Assembly (NCBI GenBank): GCA_964504655.1
Contig: CAZDFD010000047.1
Span: 1 to 31,341 of the forward strand
Source of the DNA: JANXAZ01 sp964504655
Lineage (GTDB): Bacteria > Pseudomonadota > Alphaproteobacteria > Geminicoccales > Geminicoccaceae
DNA: 31,341 nucleotides
Direction: 5' to 3'
Shown: piece by piece, positions 7,808 to 15,954 of the stretch
How the letters are laid out: the number at the start of each line of letters is the position of its first letter
How positions within the stretch are numbered: position 1 is the first letter of the stretch
Notes under the pieces: generated by a model
The model's database searches: none
Seen by the model: the letters and a program-made list of their open reading frames with translations, nothing else
What the model was told of the DNA's origin: nothing
Translations under genes and position numbers: made by a program

Positions 7808-7873
7808 GGCGCCGCGCCGCGAGAACGGCATGGTAAAAGCCGGCGTGCGACCGACCGCTTCGGGAACGAGCCG

Positions 7874-8158
7874 TTGAGCAAGCGCCTCCTCTACCTCGTC
7901 TGCTACGACGTCCGCTGCCCGCGCCGCCTCGCCCGGGTGCTCAAGGTGGTCAAAGCCTGGAGCACGGGCGGACAGAAGTCGGTGCACGAATGCTGGCTCG
8001 GCCCCGCCGAACTCGCCCGCCTCGAGCGCGAGCTCACGGCCGAGATCGACCGTCGCGAGGATTCGCTCCTGATCCTGCGACCCGACCTCTCGGCCGGGGT
8101 TCGCACCCTCGGGATCGCCCAGAAGCCGCGCGACCCGCGCTTCCTCTACGTCGGCTGA
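7874..8158 (+). CDS. cas2: CRISPR adaptation protein Cas2 (first copy)
   Basis: A 94-residue Cas2, the dimeric partner that bridges Cas1 dimers in the spacer-integration complex. It begins LSKRLLYLVCYDV; the conserved Asp12 ends the first beta strand. GGQKSVHECWL is the usual second-strand motif of Cas2 proteins found with type I and III systems. The TTG at 7874 is chosen because it gives normal Cas2 length and matches the start of the second copy at 9908; a GTG further upstream would lie within the intergenic hairpin and give an abnormal N-terminus. The cas1 gene begins 14 bp after its stop. Confidence 0.93.
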   Translation: MSKRLLYLVCYDVRCPRRLARVLKVVKAWSTGGQKSVHECWLGPAELARLERELTAEIDRREDSLLILRPDLSAGVRTLGIAQKPRDPRFLYVG

Positions 8159-8172
8159 GGCGGGACCGGCCG

Positions 8173-9129
8173 ATGCGCACGCTCTACCTCGACCGCAAGA
8201 ACGCCGTACTCGAGCACGATTCCGGGGCGCTGCTCGTGCGCATCCCCGGCGAGCGGCCGGCGCGCGTGCCACTTGTCGGGCTCGAGCGGGTGATCGTCAA
8301 AGGCGAGGCCAAGCTCTCGAGCGGGCTGCTCGCCGCCCTGCACGAGGCCGATGTCGGCCTGCTCGTCCTCTCGGGCCGCCGCTCGGAGCCCAAAGCGACC
8401 CTGCTGGGCCGCCCGCACGCCGATGTCCGGCTCCGCCTCGGCCAGTTCGAGATCGCCCGCGACCCGGCCCGCCGCCTCGCCCTCGCGCGGCCGCTCGTGC
8501 TCGCGAAGCTCGACGGCCAGACGCGCCTGCTCGCCCGGGCCCTCGAGGCGCGGCCCGATCTCCGCCACCGGCTCACCACCGCCCTCGAGGCGATCGCCGC
8601 GCGCAAGGAGCTGGCCCGGACCGCCGAACTCTCCGCCCTCCTGGGCTGCGAGGGTGCGGCGGCCGCCGCCTATTTCGAGGCCTTCGCGGCCCTGTTCCCG
8701 CCCGGGCTCGGCATGCAGGGGCGCAACCGCCGGCCGCCCAAGGATCCGGTCAACGCCGCGCTCTCGCTCGGCTACACCCTCGCCACCCACACGGCCGTCC
8801 GCGCCGCGGCGCAGGTCGGGCTCGATCCGCTCCTGGGCTTCCTCCACGCCCCCGCCTTCGGCCGGCCGGCCCTCGCCTGCGACCTGGTCGAGCCGGTCCG
8901 CTGCCACGTCGACGAGCTCGTCTGGCGGCTGTTCGCCGAGCGGCGGTTGCGCCCCGAGGGCTTCCGCACCGAGCTTACGGGCTGCCTCATGGGCAAGGCC
9001 ACGCGCGAGACCTTCTACACCGCCTTCGAGGAACAGCTCGCGGCCTTGCCGCGCCTGTTGCGCCAGATGGCAGCCGGCCTCGCCCGCGAGCTGCGGGCCG
9101 TGCCCCTGCCGGAGTGGCTCGGATGTTGA
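8173..9129 (+). CDS. cas1: CRISPR integrase Cas1, intact
   Basis: A 318-residue Cas1, the integrase that inserts new spacers at the leader end of the array. The beta-rich N-terminal domain covers residues 1-80. The helical domain carries the three metal ligands: Glu160 in LLGCEGAAAAAYF, His225 in LLGFLHAPAFG and Asp237 in LACDLVEPVR. Length and motif order are those of active Cas1 proteins. There is no fused reverse transcriptase, Cas4 or Cas6. The ATG at 8173 has GGGA 7 nt upstream. The next gene overlaps its last 7 bases, indicating translational coupling to the second Cas1-like protein. Confidence 0.97.
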   Translation: MRTLYLDRKNAVLEHDSGALLVRIPGERPARVPLVGLERVIVKGEAKLSSGLLAALHEADVGLLVLSGRRSEPKATLLGRPHADVRLRLGQFEIARDPARRLALARPLVLAKLDGQTRLLARALEARPDLRHRLTTALEAIAARKELARTAELSALLGCEGAAAAAYFEAFAALFPPGLGMQGRNRRPPKDPVNAALSLGYTLATHTAVRAAAQVGLDPLLGFLHAPAFGRPALACDLVEPVRCHVDELVWRLFAERRLRPEGFRTELTGCLMGKATRETFYTAFEEQLAALPRLLRQMAAGLARELRAVPLPEWLGC

Positions 9130-9911
9130 TCCCGGTCCATCTCGACGGGGTCGAGACCCCGCTCCTCGTCGCCCTCGACGGGCCCTCGCTCCTCGTTCGC
9201 CAAGCCGGCGCCGCGGACCTGCGCTTGCCGTTGCGTCGGCTCGCGCGGATCAGCGTGCGCGGCCCCGTGACCTTCGCTGCCGACACCTTGCCCGCCTGCC
9301 TCGCAGCCGGCGTGCCGGTCGCCTTCCTCGACGGCCAGGGCCGGTCGCTCGGCCAGCTGCTGCCGCTCCACCGCCGACACCAGGACCTCGCGGCCCTGGT
9401 CGACGAGGCCGTCGCCGCCGGCCGCTTCGGGCCGTTGCGGGCCGATTGGCGGGCCGCCGTCGAACGCCGAGCGATCGTCCGCGCGGTCACCGCCCTGGGC
9501 CTGCGGCTCACGGACCTCAGGCCGCGCGCCGTCCGGCTCGCCGCGGCCCGCGCGGTCGACCGGCTCGGCGCGAGCTGGCCCACCGAGGAGCTCGAGGGGC
9601 GCCTCGAGGCCCTGCTCGACGGGCTCGTCGCCGAGCGGCTGATCGAGGAGGGTGCCGGGCTCCGCTTCCAGGGCCAGGACCCCGACCTCGACCTGGCGGC
9701 CGATCTGCGCGCCGCCCTCGCCTTCGAGCTCTGGCCCGTGACCCGCGACCTCGCCCGTTACCTCGCCCGGCACGGCGCCAAGCATCGCGGCGAGAGCGAC
9801 CTCCAAGCCCGGATCGTTCGGCGCTTCGAGGCCGCCCGGCCGCGGCTCGAGCGGGCGATGGCCGAGGCCTTGGCAATGTTGCGCCGTTGTCTTCGGGAGG
9901 TCGTCCATTGA
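9123..9911 (+). CDS. Cas1-like protein lacking the catalytic triad
   Basis: A 262-residue protein. Its N-terminal domain (residues about 30-80, LPLRRLARISVRGPVTFAAD and the following LPACLAAGVPVAFLDGQG) aligns with the same region of the neighbouring Cas1 (VPLVGLERVIVKG...). The helical part is shorter. I find no counterpart of the GxEG motif with the catalytic Glu, and the position of the catalytic His reads GLRFQGQ; only an Asp in LDLAADL (Asp189 or Asp194) may correspond to the third ligand. It is therefore probably unable to integrate DNA. The ATG at 9123, preceded by GGAG at 9111-9114, overlaps the cas1 stop; a GTG at 9114 is an alternative. It is followed, with overlap, by a second cas2. 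It may be a structural partner of Cas1, forming a heteromeric complex. Confidence 0.8.
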   Translation: MLIPVHLDGVETPLLVALDGPSLLVRQAGAADLRLPLRRLARISVRGPVTFAADTLPACLAAGVPVAFLDGQGRSLGQLLPLHRRHQDLAALVDEAVAAGRFGPLRADWRAAVERRAIVRAVTALGLRLTDLRPRAVRLAAARAVDRLGASWPTEELEGRLEALLDGLVAERLIEEGAGLRFQGQDPDLDLAADLRAALAFELWPVTRDLARYLARHGAKHRGESDLQARIVRRFEAARPRLERAMAEALAMLRRCLREVVH

Positions 9912-10243
9912 GCCGACGGACCGGCCAGTGGCTCGTGGCCTACGACATCGCCGATCCGAAGCGGCTCGCCCGGGTCCACAGGCTGTTGGTCGCTTGGGCC
10001 CTGCCGGCGCAATATTCCGTCTTCCTCCTGGTCGCGACCCGCGAGTCGGTGGGGGTGCTCGTGGGCGAGCTCGCCCGGCTGATCCACCCCCGCCAGGACG
10101 ATGTGCGGATCTTCCGGCTCGAGGCCGGCTGGCAGCGCAGCCTCGGTGCGAACACCCTGCCGCGCGGCGTGCTGGCCCTCTTCGACCGTCTCGCCGGGTC
10201 GCCTGCGCCGCTGCGGGGGCCCGGCCCGGGCTCTCGAGGTTAG
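9908..10243 (+). CDS. cas2: CRISPR adaptation protein Cas2 (second copy)
   Basis: A 111-residue Cas2 paralogue. WLVAYDIADPKRLARVHRLL contains the conserved Asp13, and LPAQYSVFLLVAT is the typical dimer-strand motif (QYSVF). It shares little sequence with the first Cas2 beyond these motifs, and it has a longer Pro/Gly-rich tail. The TTG at 9908 overlaps the stop of the Cas1-like gene and follows a strong GGGAGG (9895-9900). The coupling suggests that it pairs with the Cas1-like protein, as the first Cas2 would pair with the intact Cas1. This is the last gene of the operon; the next gene is convergent. Confidence 0.92.
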   Translation: MSRRTGQWLVAYDIADPKRLARVHRLLVAWALPAQYSVFLLVATRESVGVLVGELARLIHPRQDDVRIFRLEAGWQRSLGANTLPRGVLALFDRLAGSPAPLRGPGPGSRG

Positions 10244-10284
10244 GCGGGACGGATCCGGGCCCGACCCGTTCCGCAGGCCCCGGA

Positions 10285-11334
10285 TCAGCCCGAAGCGCGC
10301 GCCGCGAGCGCCGCGAGCTTGGCCTTGAAGGCGGGGCCGTCGAGCACCTGCCGGTTGACCACCGAGGTGGGCACCCGGCCGGCGAGCACCGCCAGCACGT
10401 GCTCGACGTCGGCGGCGCCGTTGCCGGCGAAGCACTGGTCGGTCCAGCAGAGCGCGTGCGGCGCGCAGATCACCGTGTCGAGCACCAAGAGCGGCTCGTC
10501 GGCCGGGCAGGGCTCGGTCTCGAACACGTCGAGCCCGGCCCCGGCGAGCCGCCCCTCGACCAGCGCCCGGTAGAGGGCCTTGGTGTCGACCACCGGGCCG
10601 CGCGCGGTGTTGACGAGGAACGCCGTGGGCTTCATGAGCGCCAGCCGCTCGGCGTTCACGAGATGCCGGGTGGCGGGCGACAGCGGCACCGAGACCGACA
10701 GGAAGTCGCTCTCGCGGAACAGCGTCTCGAGCGACACGAGCTCGACCCCGAGCTCGCGTGCGAGCGCCGGGTCGACATAGGGATCGTGCGCGATGTGGCG
10801 TAGGCCGAAGGGTGCGGCCAGGCGGAACACCTCCGCACCGATGTTGCCGATGCCGAGCTGGCCGAGGGTGCGGCCGACGAGGCCCACGCCCATGTGCTCG
10901 GCGCGCTTGGCCCAGCCCGGCGGGCCCTGGCGGCAGAGCCGGTCCTTGATCAGGAGCTTCTGGGAGAGCGCCAGGACGTAGGTCAGGATCGCCACCGCCA
11001 CCGGCCGGCGCACGCCCTCGGGCGTGATGGCGAGCGCGATCCCGGCTTTGGTGCACGCCTCGACGTCGACGCTGTCGTAGCCGACCCCGAAGCGCGCCAC
11101 GAGCGCCAGCCGTCCGTCCTTCGGCACCGAGCGGCCGTCGAAGCGCGGCACGAGCAGGATCAGGGCGTCGCAGCCCTCGAGCCCGGCCGCCGGCATCAGA
11201 CCGTCCACCGGGTCGACGTAGACGAGCTCGATGTCGGACCGGCCGGTCAGGGGGGCGAGATCGAACATCGGATAGGTCGGCGAGCCGTCCGGTTTGCGGA
11301 AGTCGCCGCTGAGTGCCACGCGGTAGCGGGTCAT
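10285..11334 (-). CDS. D-isomer-specific 2-hydroxyacid dehydrogenase
   Basis: A 349-residue NAD(P)-dependent dehydrogenase interconverting 2-oxo and D-2-hydroxy acids. The nucleotide-binding motif is GRTLGQLGIGNIGAEV. The catalytic Arg lies in NTARGPVVD, the Glu in LDVFETEP and the His in APHALCWTD, so the triad is complete. It begins 12 bp after the aldolase gene and its ribosome-binding site overlaps the aldolase stop, so the two form one operon. In such a pair it would reduce the 2-oxoacid product (such as pyruvate or glyoxylate derivatives) of the aldolase, or oxidise a hydroxyacid feeding it; direction and substrate are not determined. It ends 41 bp from the convergent cas2. Confidence 0.92.
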   Translation of the reverse strand: MTRYRVALSGDFRKPDGSPTYPMFDLAPLTGRSDIELVYVDPVDGLMPAAGLEGCDALILLVPRFDGRSVPKDGRLALVARFGVGYDSVDVEACTKAGIALAITPEGVRRPVAVAILTYVLALSQKLLIKDRLCRQGPPGWAKRAEHMGVGLVGRTLGQLGIGNIGAEVFRLAAPFGLRHIAHDPYVDPALARELGVELVSLETLFRESDFLSVSVPLSPATRHLVNAERLALMKPTAFLVNTARGPVVDTKALYRALVEGRLAGAGLDVFETEPCPADEPLLVLDTVICAPHALCWTDQCFAGNGAADVEHVLAVLAGRVPTSVVNRQVLDGPAFKAKLAALAARASG

Positions 11335-11346
11335 CAGGCTCTCCCC

Positions 11347-12192
11347 TCAGCGCTTCTTGGCCTTGCCCTTCTTGGACCTGGCGGGCGGATCCGAAGCTGC
11401 GGCCGGGTCGGGCGCCGCGGCCAAGCCCTCGACCCCGGCGCGGATCCCGTCGACCCCGGACCTGACGGCCGCACCCAGCGCCCAGACGTCGCCCGAATAG
11501 CAGAGGAAGTCGAAACCGCGCCGCCAGTAGTCGATCCCGGTCGCGACGTCGGGCACCAGCCGGCCGGCGGCCTTGCCGTGCCGGCGGCAGGCCGCCACCA
11601 CCCGCTCGATCGCGGCGAGGAACCGCTCGTGCTGGAACTCGCCCGGGATGCCGAGCGCGGCCGACAGGTCGAAATGCCCGACCCACAGGCAGTCGACCCC
11701 CTCGGTGGCGGCGATGGCGTCGGCGTTCTCGACCCCGGCCTCGGTCTCGATCTGGCAGAAGAGCGTGGTGCGGCGGTTGGCCTGGGCGAGCTTCTCCAGG
11801 ACCGGGCCGCCCGAATAGGCGTCGTGGGCGATGCCGAGCGCCACGCCGCGCCGTCCTTCGGGGGTGTATTTGAGGCACTGCAGGATCGCCCGGGCCTGCG
11901 CGGCGTCGTCGACCATCGGCAGCATGACGCCCTCGGCCCCCATGTCGGCGGCGCGGGCGATGTGGTGGTACTCCTTGGACGGCACCCGCACGATCGCCGG
12001 CAGCCCCGCCGCCTCGAAGTAGCGCAGCGCGCTCTTGACCGTCTCGTGGCCGAAGCCCGAATGCTCGCAGTCGAACAGCACGAAGTCGCAGCCGGCGTTC
12101 TTGAGGATGTGGCCGATCCCCGGCGTCGCGAACTCGACCACGAAATGGCCGACCTTGAGCGCCCGCGCGCCCGCCATCGCCTTGAGCGCCAT
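11347..12192 (-). CDS. HpcH/HpaI family aldolase
   Basis: A 281-residue class II (metal-dependent) aldolase of the HpcH/HpaI family, which cleaves 2-oxo-hydroxyacids to pyruvate or glyoxylate-type products and an aldehyde. Recognisable features are GIGHILKNAGCDFVLFDCEHSGF near the N-terminus, PAIVRVPSKEYHHIARAADMGAEGVMLPMVD (substrate-side Arg and the start of the metal site), and CQIETEAGVENADAIAATEGVDCLWVGHFDLSAALG, which supplies the metal-binding Glu and Asp. The tail after residue 255 is an unusual Ala/Pro then Lys/Arg stretch (RSKKGKAKKR) outside the barrel. It is the first gene of the pair with the dehydrogenase and diverges from the lactonase-like gene over a 195-bp gap. Confidence 0.92.
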   Translation of the reverse strand: MALKAMAGARALKVGHFVVEFATPGIGHILKNAGCDFVLFDCEHSGFGHETVKSALRYFEAAGLPAIVRVPSKEYHHIARAADMGAEGVMLPMVDDAAQARAILQCLKYTPEGRRGVALGIAHDAYSGGPVLEKLAQANRRTTLFCQIETEAGVENADAIAATEGVDCLWVGHFDLSAALGIPGEFQHERFLAAIERVVAACRRHGKAAGRLVPDVATGIDYWRRGFDFLCYSGDVWALGAAVRSGVDGIRAGVEGLAAAPDPAAASDPPARSKKGKAKKR

Positions 12193-12387
12193 CGCCCCTC
12201 CCCGCGGCCGCCACGACCTCGGCCGGCGCTACGCGCCGCCGCGCCGGGGGTCAAGCCGCGGCCGGGCAGATCCGCCCTGCACGACCCGGGCGGGGCCCGG
12301 CCGGGCGCCGTTGCATCGGGCTCCCGGCTGTTGCACCAGTCGGCCGGGCGGCGCGCGCCGCGTCGCCCGCCGAGGAGGGAGGCCGGC

Positions 12388-14385
12388 ATGCAGGGCGAGC
12401 CGTCGCGCGCGATCCGTCTCTACGGCACCGAGGAGCCGGTCCCCGAGCGGCGCACGCTCGAGGCGGGGCCGATCACCTGCACCCTGGAGGCGGGCAATCT
12501 CCGCCACGTCAGGATCGCCGGCGTCGAGGCGATCCGTTCGCTCGCCTACATCGTCCGCGACCGCAACTGGGGCACCTACAACCCGACGATCCGCGACCTC
12601 CGGGTCGAGGAACGCGCCGACGGCTTCACCGTCTCCTACGAGGCCACCGCCGAGGACGCATCGCAGGCCTACCGCTACCGGGCGCGGATCGAGGGGCGCG
12701 CCGACGGCAGCCTGGTCTTCGAGGCCGAGGGCGAGGCGCTCACCGACTTCCTGACCAACCGCACGGGCTTCGTCGTGCTGCATCCGGTGGGCGTGTCGGG
12801 GCGGCCCTTGACCGTCGAGCATGTCGACGGGCGCATGGTCGAGAGCCGCTTTCCCGAGCTCGTCGACCCCTTGTGCCCGTTCCAGGACATCCGGGCCCTC
12901 ACCCACGAGGTGCTGCCGGGCCTGCGCCTGCGCTGCCTCATGGAGGGCGAGACCTTCGAGATGGAGGACCATCGCAACTGGATGGACGCCTCCTACAAGA
13001 CCTATGTGCGGCCGCTCGCCAAGCCCTGGCCCTACACCATCGCCAAGGGCGAGCGGGTGCACCAGAAGGTGACCCTCGAGCTGCGCGGCCAAGTGCCGCT
13101 GCCGGCCCCGGCCGGCGCCTCCCGGGCGGCCGTCACGGTGACGGTCGGTGCGAGCCCGGTGGCGCGGATGCCGGCCGTGGGCCTCGCCGCCCCGGCCGAG
13201 CATCTGGCCGCGGCGCTCGGCCGGGCCGAGCTCCTGGCCCGCGCCCGGCCGGCCTTCCTCGTGGTCCACCACGACCCGCGCAAGGGCCACGGTGCGGCCG
13301 AGCTCGTGCTCGCCGGCGAGCTCGGCGCCCGCCTCGGCGGCGCGCTCGTGCTCGAGGCGGTGGTCCCCTGCCTCGATGCGGCCGGCCGGCCGAGCGACGA
13401 TCCGGCCGTCCTGCGCCGCGACCTCGGCGCCGTCCGTGCCGCCGTCGACACGGCGCGGGTGGCCTTCGCCCGGGTCGCCGTGTCGCCCGCCTGCGATCTC
13501 AAGTGCACGCTTCCCGGCAGCGTCTGGCCGAAGGCGCCGGGCTGGGACGAGCTCCTCGGCGCCGCCCGCGAGACCTTCCCGGGAGTGCCCGTGGGCGGCG
13601 GCATGTTCTCCTACTTCACCGAGCTCAACCGCAAGCGGCCGCCGGCCGGGCTGCTCGACTTCATCTGCCACACCGGCTCGCCCCTGGTGCACGCCGGCGA
13701 CGACCTCACGATGATGGAGAACCTCGAGGCGCTGCCCTGGGAGTACCGCACCACGCGGAGCTTCGCGGGCGATCGTCCCTACTGGATCTTCCCGACCGCG
13801 ATCGGCATCCGCGACAACCCCTACGGCGCAGTGCCGGCCGAGAACCCGGACAACGTCCGCCAGGCGATGAACCGGGTCGACCCGCGCGAGCGGGCGCTCG
13901 TCGGTGCTGCCTGGTACGCGGGCTACCTGGCGCACGCGGCACGGGCCGGGCTCGAGGGGGTGACGCTCGCCGCGGTGGCCGGGCCGTCCGGGATCGTCTG
14001 GACCCCCCAGCCGCACGCCCAGCCCTGGCACGATACGGCCGGGCTGCCGCTCCTGCCGAGTTTCCACGTGATCCGCGCGCACACCGCACTCGCCGGGGGT
14101 GCCGTGCTGGAGACGGACTCGAGCGCGCCGGGCGCGGTCCAGGTCCTGGCGGTCCGCAAGGCCGGCCGGCTCGCCCTCGTGCTGGTCAACCTGACCGCCG
14201 AGGAGCAGGAGCTGCGGCTCCTGGGCGAGGTGCCGGCCCGGCTGCGCCTGCGCCGGCTGGACGAGGGGAGCTTCGTCGAGGCCTGCCGCGACCCGGATCT
14301 CTTCGCCGCCGGCAGCGGCGAGCCGGCCGGCCGCGAGTTCCGGCTCGGCGCCTACGCGGTGGCGGTCGCCGAGCCGGCCGACTGA
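12388..14385 (+). CDS. D-apionate lactonase-like protein (ApnL family)
   Basis: A 665-residue cytoplasmic protein. Its opening (LYGTEEPVPERRTLEAGPITCTLEAGNLRHVRIAGVEAIRSLAYIVRDRNWGTYNP) matches my recollection of the D-apionate lactonase family, which opens apionolactone in the breakdown of the branched plant sugar apiose. After an N-terminal beta-rich domain (to about 250) comes a barrel-like region with LLDFICHTGSPLVHAGDDLTMMENLEALPWEYRTTRSF, and a C-terminal beta domain from about 560. The ATG at 12388 follows GAGGAGGGA. The divergent aldolase and dehydrogenase would fit a sugar-acid pathway, but no kinase or transporter specific for apiose is present here. The family assignment is from memory of motifs, and the substrate is uncertain. 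Confidence 0.72.
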   Translation: MQGEPSRAIRLYGTEEPVPERRTLEAGPITCTLEAGNLRHVRIAGVEAIRSLAYIVRDRNWGTYNPTIRDLRVEERADGFTVSYEATAEDASQAYRYRARIEGRADGSLVFEAEGEALTDFLTNRTGFVVLHPVGVSGRPLTVEHVDGRMVESRFPELVDPLCPFQDIRALTHEVLPGLRLRCLMEGETFEMEDHRNWMDASYKTYVRPLAKPWPYTIAKGERVHQKVTLELRGQVPLPAPAGASRAAVTVTVGASPVARMPAVGLAAPAEHLAAALGRAELLARARPAFLVVHHDPRKGHGAAELVLAGELGARLGGALVLEAVVPCLDAAGRPSDDPAVLRRDLGAVRAAVDTARVAFARVAVSPACDLKCTLPGSVWPKAPGWDELLGAARETFPGVPVGGGMFSYFTELNRKRPPAGLLDFICHTGSPLVHAGDDLTMMENLEALPWEYRTTRSFAGDRPYWIFPTAIGIRDNPYGAVPAENPDNVRQAMNRVDPRERALVGAAWYAGYLAHAARAGLEGVTLAAVAGPSGIVWTPQPHAQPWHDTAGLPLLPSFHVIRAHTALAGGAVLETDSSAPGAVQVLAVRKAGRLALVLVNLTAEEQELRLLGEVPARLRLRRLDEGSFVEACRDPDLFAAGSGEPAGREFRLGAYAVAVAEPAD

Positions 14386-15797
14386 TCCCGGGCCGGGCGC
14401 GGCTCGAACGGCATCGGCTGCGGCCGCGCCGCCTCGAAGGCGCGCGCCGCCCTGAGCACGAGCGCGTCCGCGTATTTGGGCCCGACGATCTGCAGGCCGA
14501 TCGGCAGGCCGGCCGCGGTGAAGCCGCAGGGCACCGTGATCGCCGGCTGCTGGCCGAGGTTGAACGGCCAGGTGAAGGGCGTCCACTCGATCCAGCGCCG
14601 GTAGGGGCCGCCCTCGGGGACCTCGCGGCCGGCGGCGAAGGCCGGGATCGGCAGGGTCGGCGTCACCAGGAGGTCGACCTCGGCGAACAGCGCCTCGATC
14701 CGCTCGCCGTAGGCCGCCCGCTCGAGCTGCAGCTCCTGCAGCTCGGTCGCCGAGACCCGCGCGCCCTGGGCGGCGATCTCGGCGAGCCCGGGGTCGATCC
14801 AGCCCCGCCGCTCGGCCGGGATCCGGCCGACCAGGAACGCCGCCGCGGCGTACCAGTGGCGCTTGAACATGGCCTCGCCGTCGCCGATCCCGGGATCGCG
14901 CTCGACCAGCGTGGCACCCTGCTCGGCCAGCGCCTCGAGCGCGGCCGCGAAGCCCACCCGGATCTCGGGGTCGACCCGGGCGTGGCCGAGGTCGACGCTC
15001 GCCAGGACCCGGCAGCCGCGGATGCCGTCCTCGAGCCCGATGGTGAAGGAGCGGCCCGGGCGCGGCAGCGCGAACCAGTCGCGCCGGTCGGGACCGGCCA
15101 GGACGTCGAGCATCGTCGCGGCGTCGGCCACGGTCCGGGTCATCGGGCCCGCGTGGCTCACCGTGCCGAACGGCGAGGCCGGCCAGGTCGGCACCAGGCC
15201 GAAGGTCGGCTTGAAGCCGACGATGCCCGTGAACCCGCCGGGCATGCGGATCGAGCCGCCGCCGTCCGAGCCCTGATGCAGGGCGCCCATGCCGGTGGCG
15301 GCGGCGACCGCGGCCCCGCCGGAGGAGCCGCCGGCGGTCCGGCTCGGGTCCCAGGGGTTGCGGGCGATCTCGCCCAGGGGGTTGTCGGTCACCCCCTTCC
15401 AGCCGAACTCGGGGGTCGTGGTCTTGCCGAGGATCACCGCACCCGCCTCGCGCAGCCGCGCCACCGGCGGCGAGTCGACCGCGTCGGGCGGGTTGCCCTC
15501 GGTGGTGCGGCTGCCGCGACGGGTGGGGAGGCCGCGCATCAGGTTGAGGTCCTTGACGGTGGCCGGCACGCCGTCGATCGGACCGAGCGGCCGGCCGGCG
15601 CGCCCGCGCGCCTCGGCGGCGCGCGCCGCCGCGCGCGCGCCGTCCCGGTCGACCCGGGCGAACGCGCCGAGCCCGGCGTCGAGCCGGGCGATCCGCGCGA
15701 GGCAGGCCTCGGCCGCCTCCACCGGCGACAGCGTCCGCCGCCGGAAGTGACGCACCAGCTCGAGCGCCGAAAGCAGCGCCGGATCGGTCGCGGACAT
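14352..15797 (-). CDS. amidase-signature family hydrolase
   Basis: A 481-residue amidase with the Ser-cisSer-Lys triad: Lys82 in ATVKDLN, cis-Ser158 in TAGGSSGGAA and nucleophile Ser182 in GSDGGGSIRMPGG. It hydrolyses an amide (or acts as a glutamyl-tRNA amidotransferase-type subunit, but no gatB or gatC is nearby), and the substrate is unknown. The ATG at 15797 with an upstream GAGGGAGG is preferred to the GTG at 15806. Its 3' end overlaps the convergent lactonase-like gene by 34 bp, so the two mRNAs are complementary at their ends. No signal peptide is seen, so it acts in the cytoplasm. Confidence 0.92.
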   Translation of the reverse strand: MSATDPALLSALELVRHFRRRTLSPVEAAEACLARIARLDAGLGAFARVDRDGARAAARAAEARGRAGRPLGPIDGVPATVKDLNLMRGLPTRRGSRTTEGNPPDAVDSPPVARLREAGAVILGKTTTPEFGWKGVTDNPLGEIARNPWDPSRTAGGSSGGAAVAAATGMGALHQGSDGGGSIRMPGGFTGIVGFKPTFGLVPTWPASPFGTVSHAGPMTRTVADAATMLDVLAGPDRRDWFALPRPGRSFTIGLEDGIRGCRVLASVDLGHARVDPEIRVGFAAALEALAEQGATLVERDPGIGDGEAMFKRHWYAAAAFLVGRIPAERRGWIDPGLAEIAAQGARVSATELQELQLERAAYGERIEALFAEVDLLVTPTLPIPAFAAGREVPEGGPYRRWIEWTPFTWPFNLGQQPAITVPCGFTAAGLPIGLQIVGPKYADALVLRAARAFEAARPQPMPFEPRPARDQSAGSATATA

Positions 15798-15954
15798 CGG
15801 GGCCACCCTCCCTCGCTCGGGGCTCCCTAGGCCGGCGCGGGCCGGCGTGCCAGCGGTTCCGATGCAGCCCCGTTAACCGAACCTTCAGGAAGCGGTGGTG
15901 GAATGGGTGGCGGTCGGACCGGATCGGCCGGCCCGACCGGCTGGAGAGGCCGTC

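Noticed and set aside
7736..8158. A longer Cas2 starting at GTG 7736
   Set aside because: The extra 46 residues have no Cas2 similarity and the start lies in the intergenic hairpin; TTG 7874 gives normal length.
5855..8272. An 805-residue minus-strand frame across the sulfatase-cas boundary
   Set aside because: It is antisense to the FGE, the unknown gene and cas2, and its composition is that of a shadow frame.
8173..9129. Reverse transcriptase or Cas6 fused to Cas1, which could explain RNA-derived spacers
   Set aside because: The protein has ordinary Cas1 length and no extra domain; no reverse transcriptase gene is in the window.
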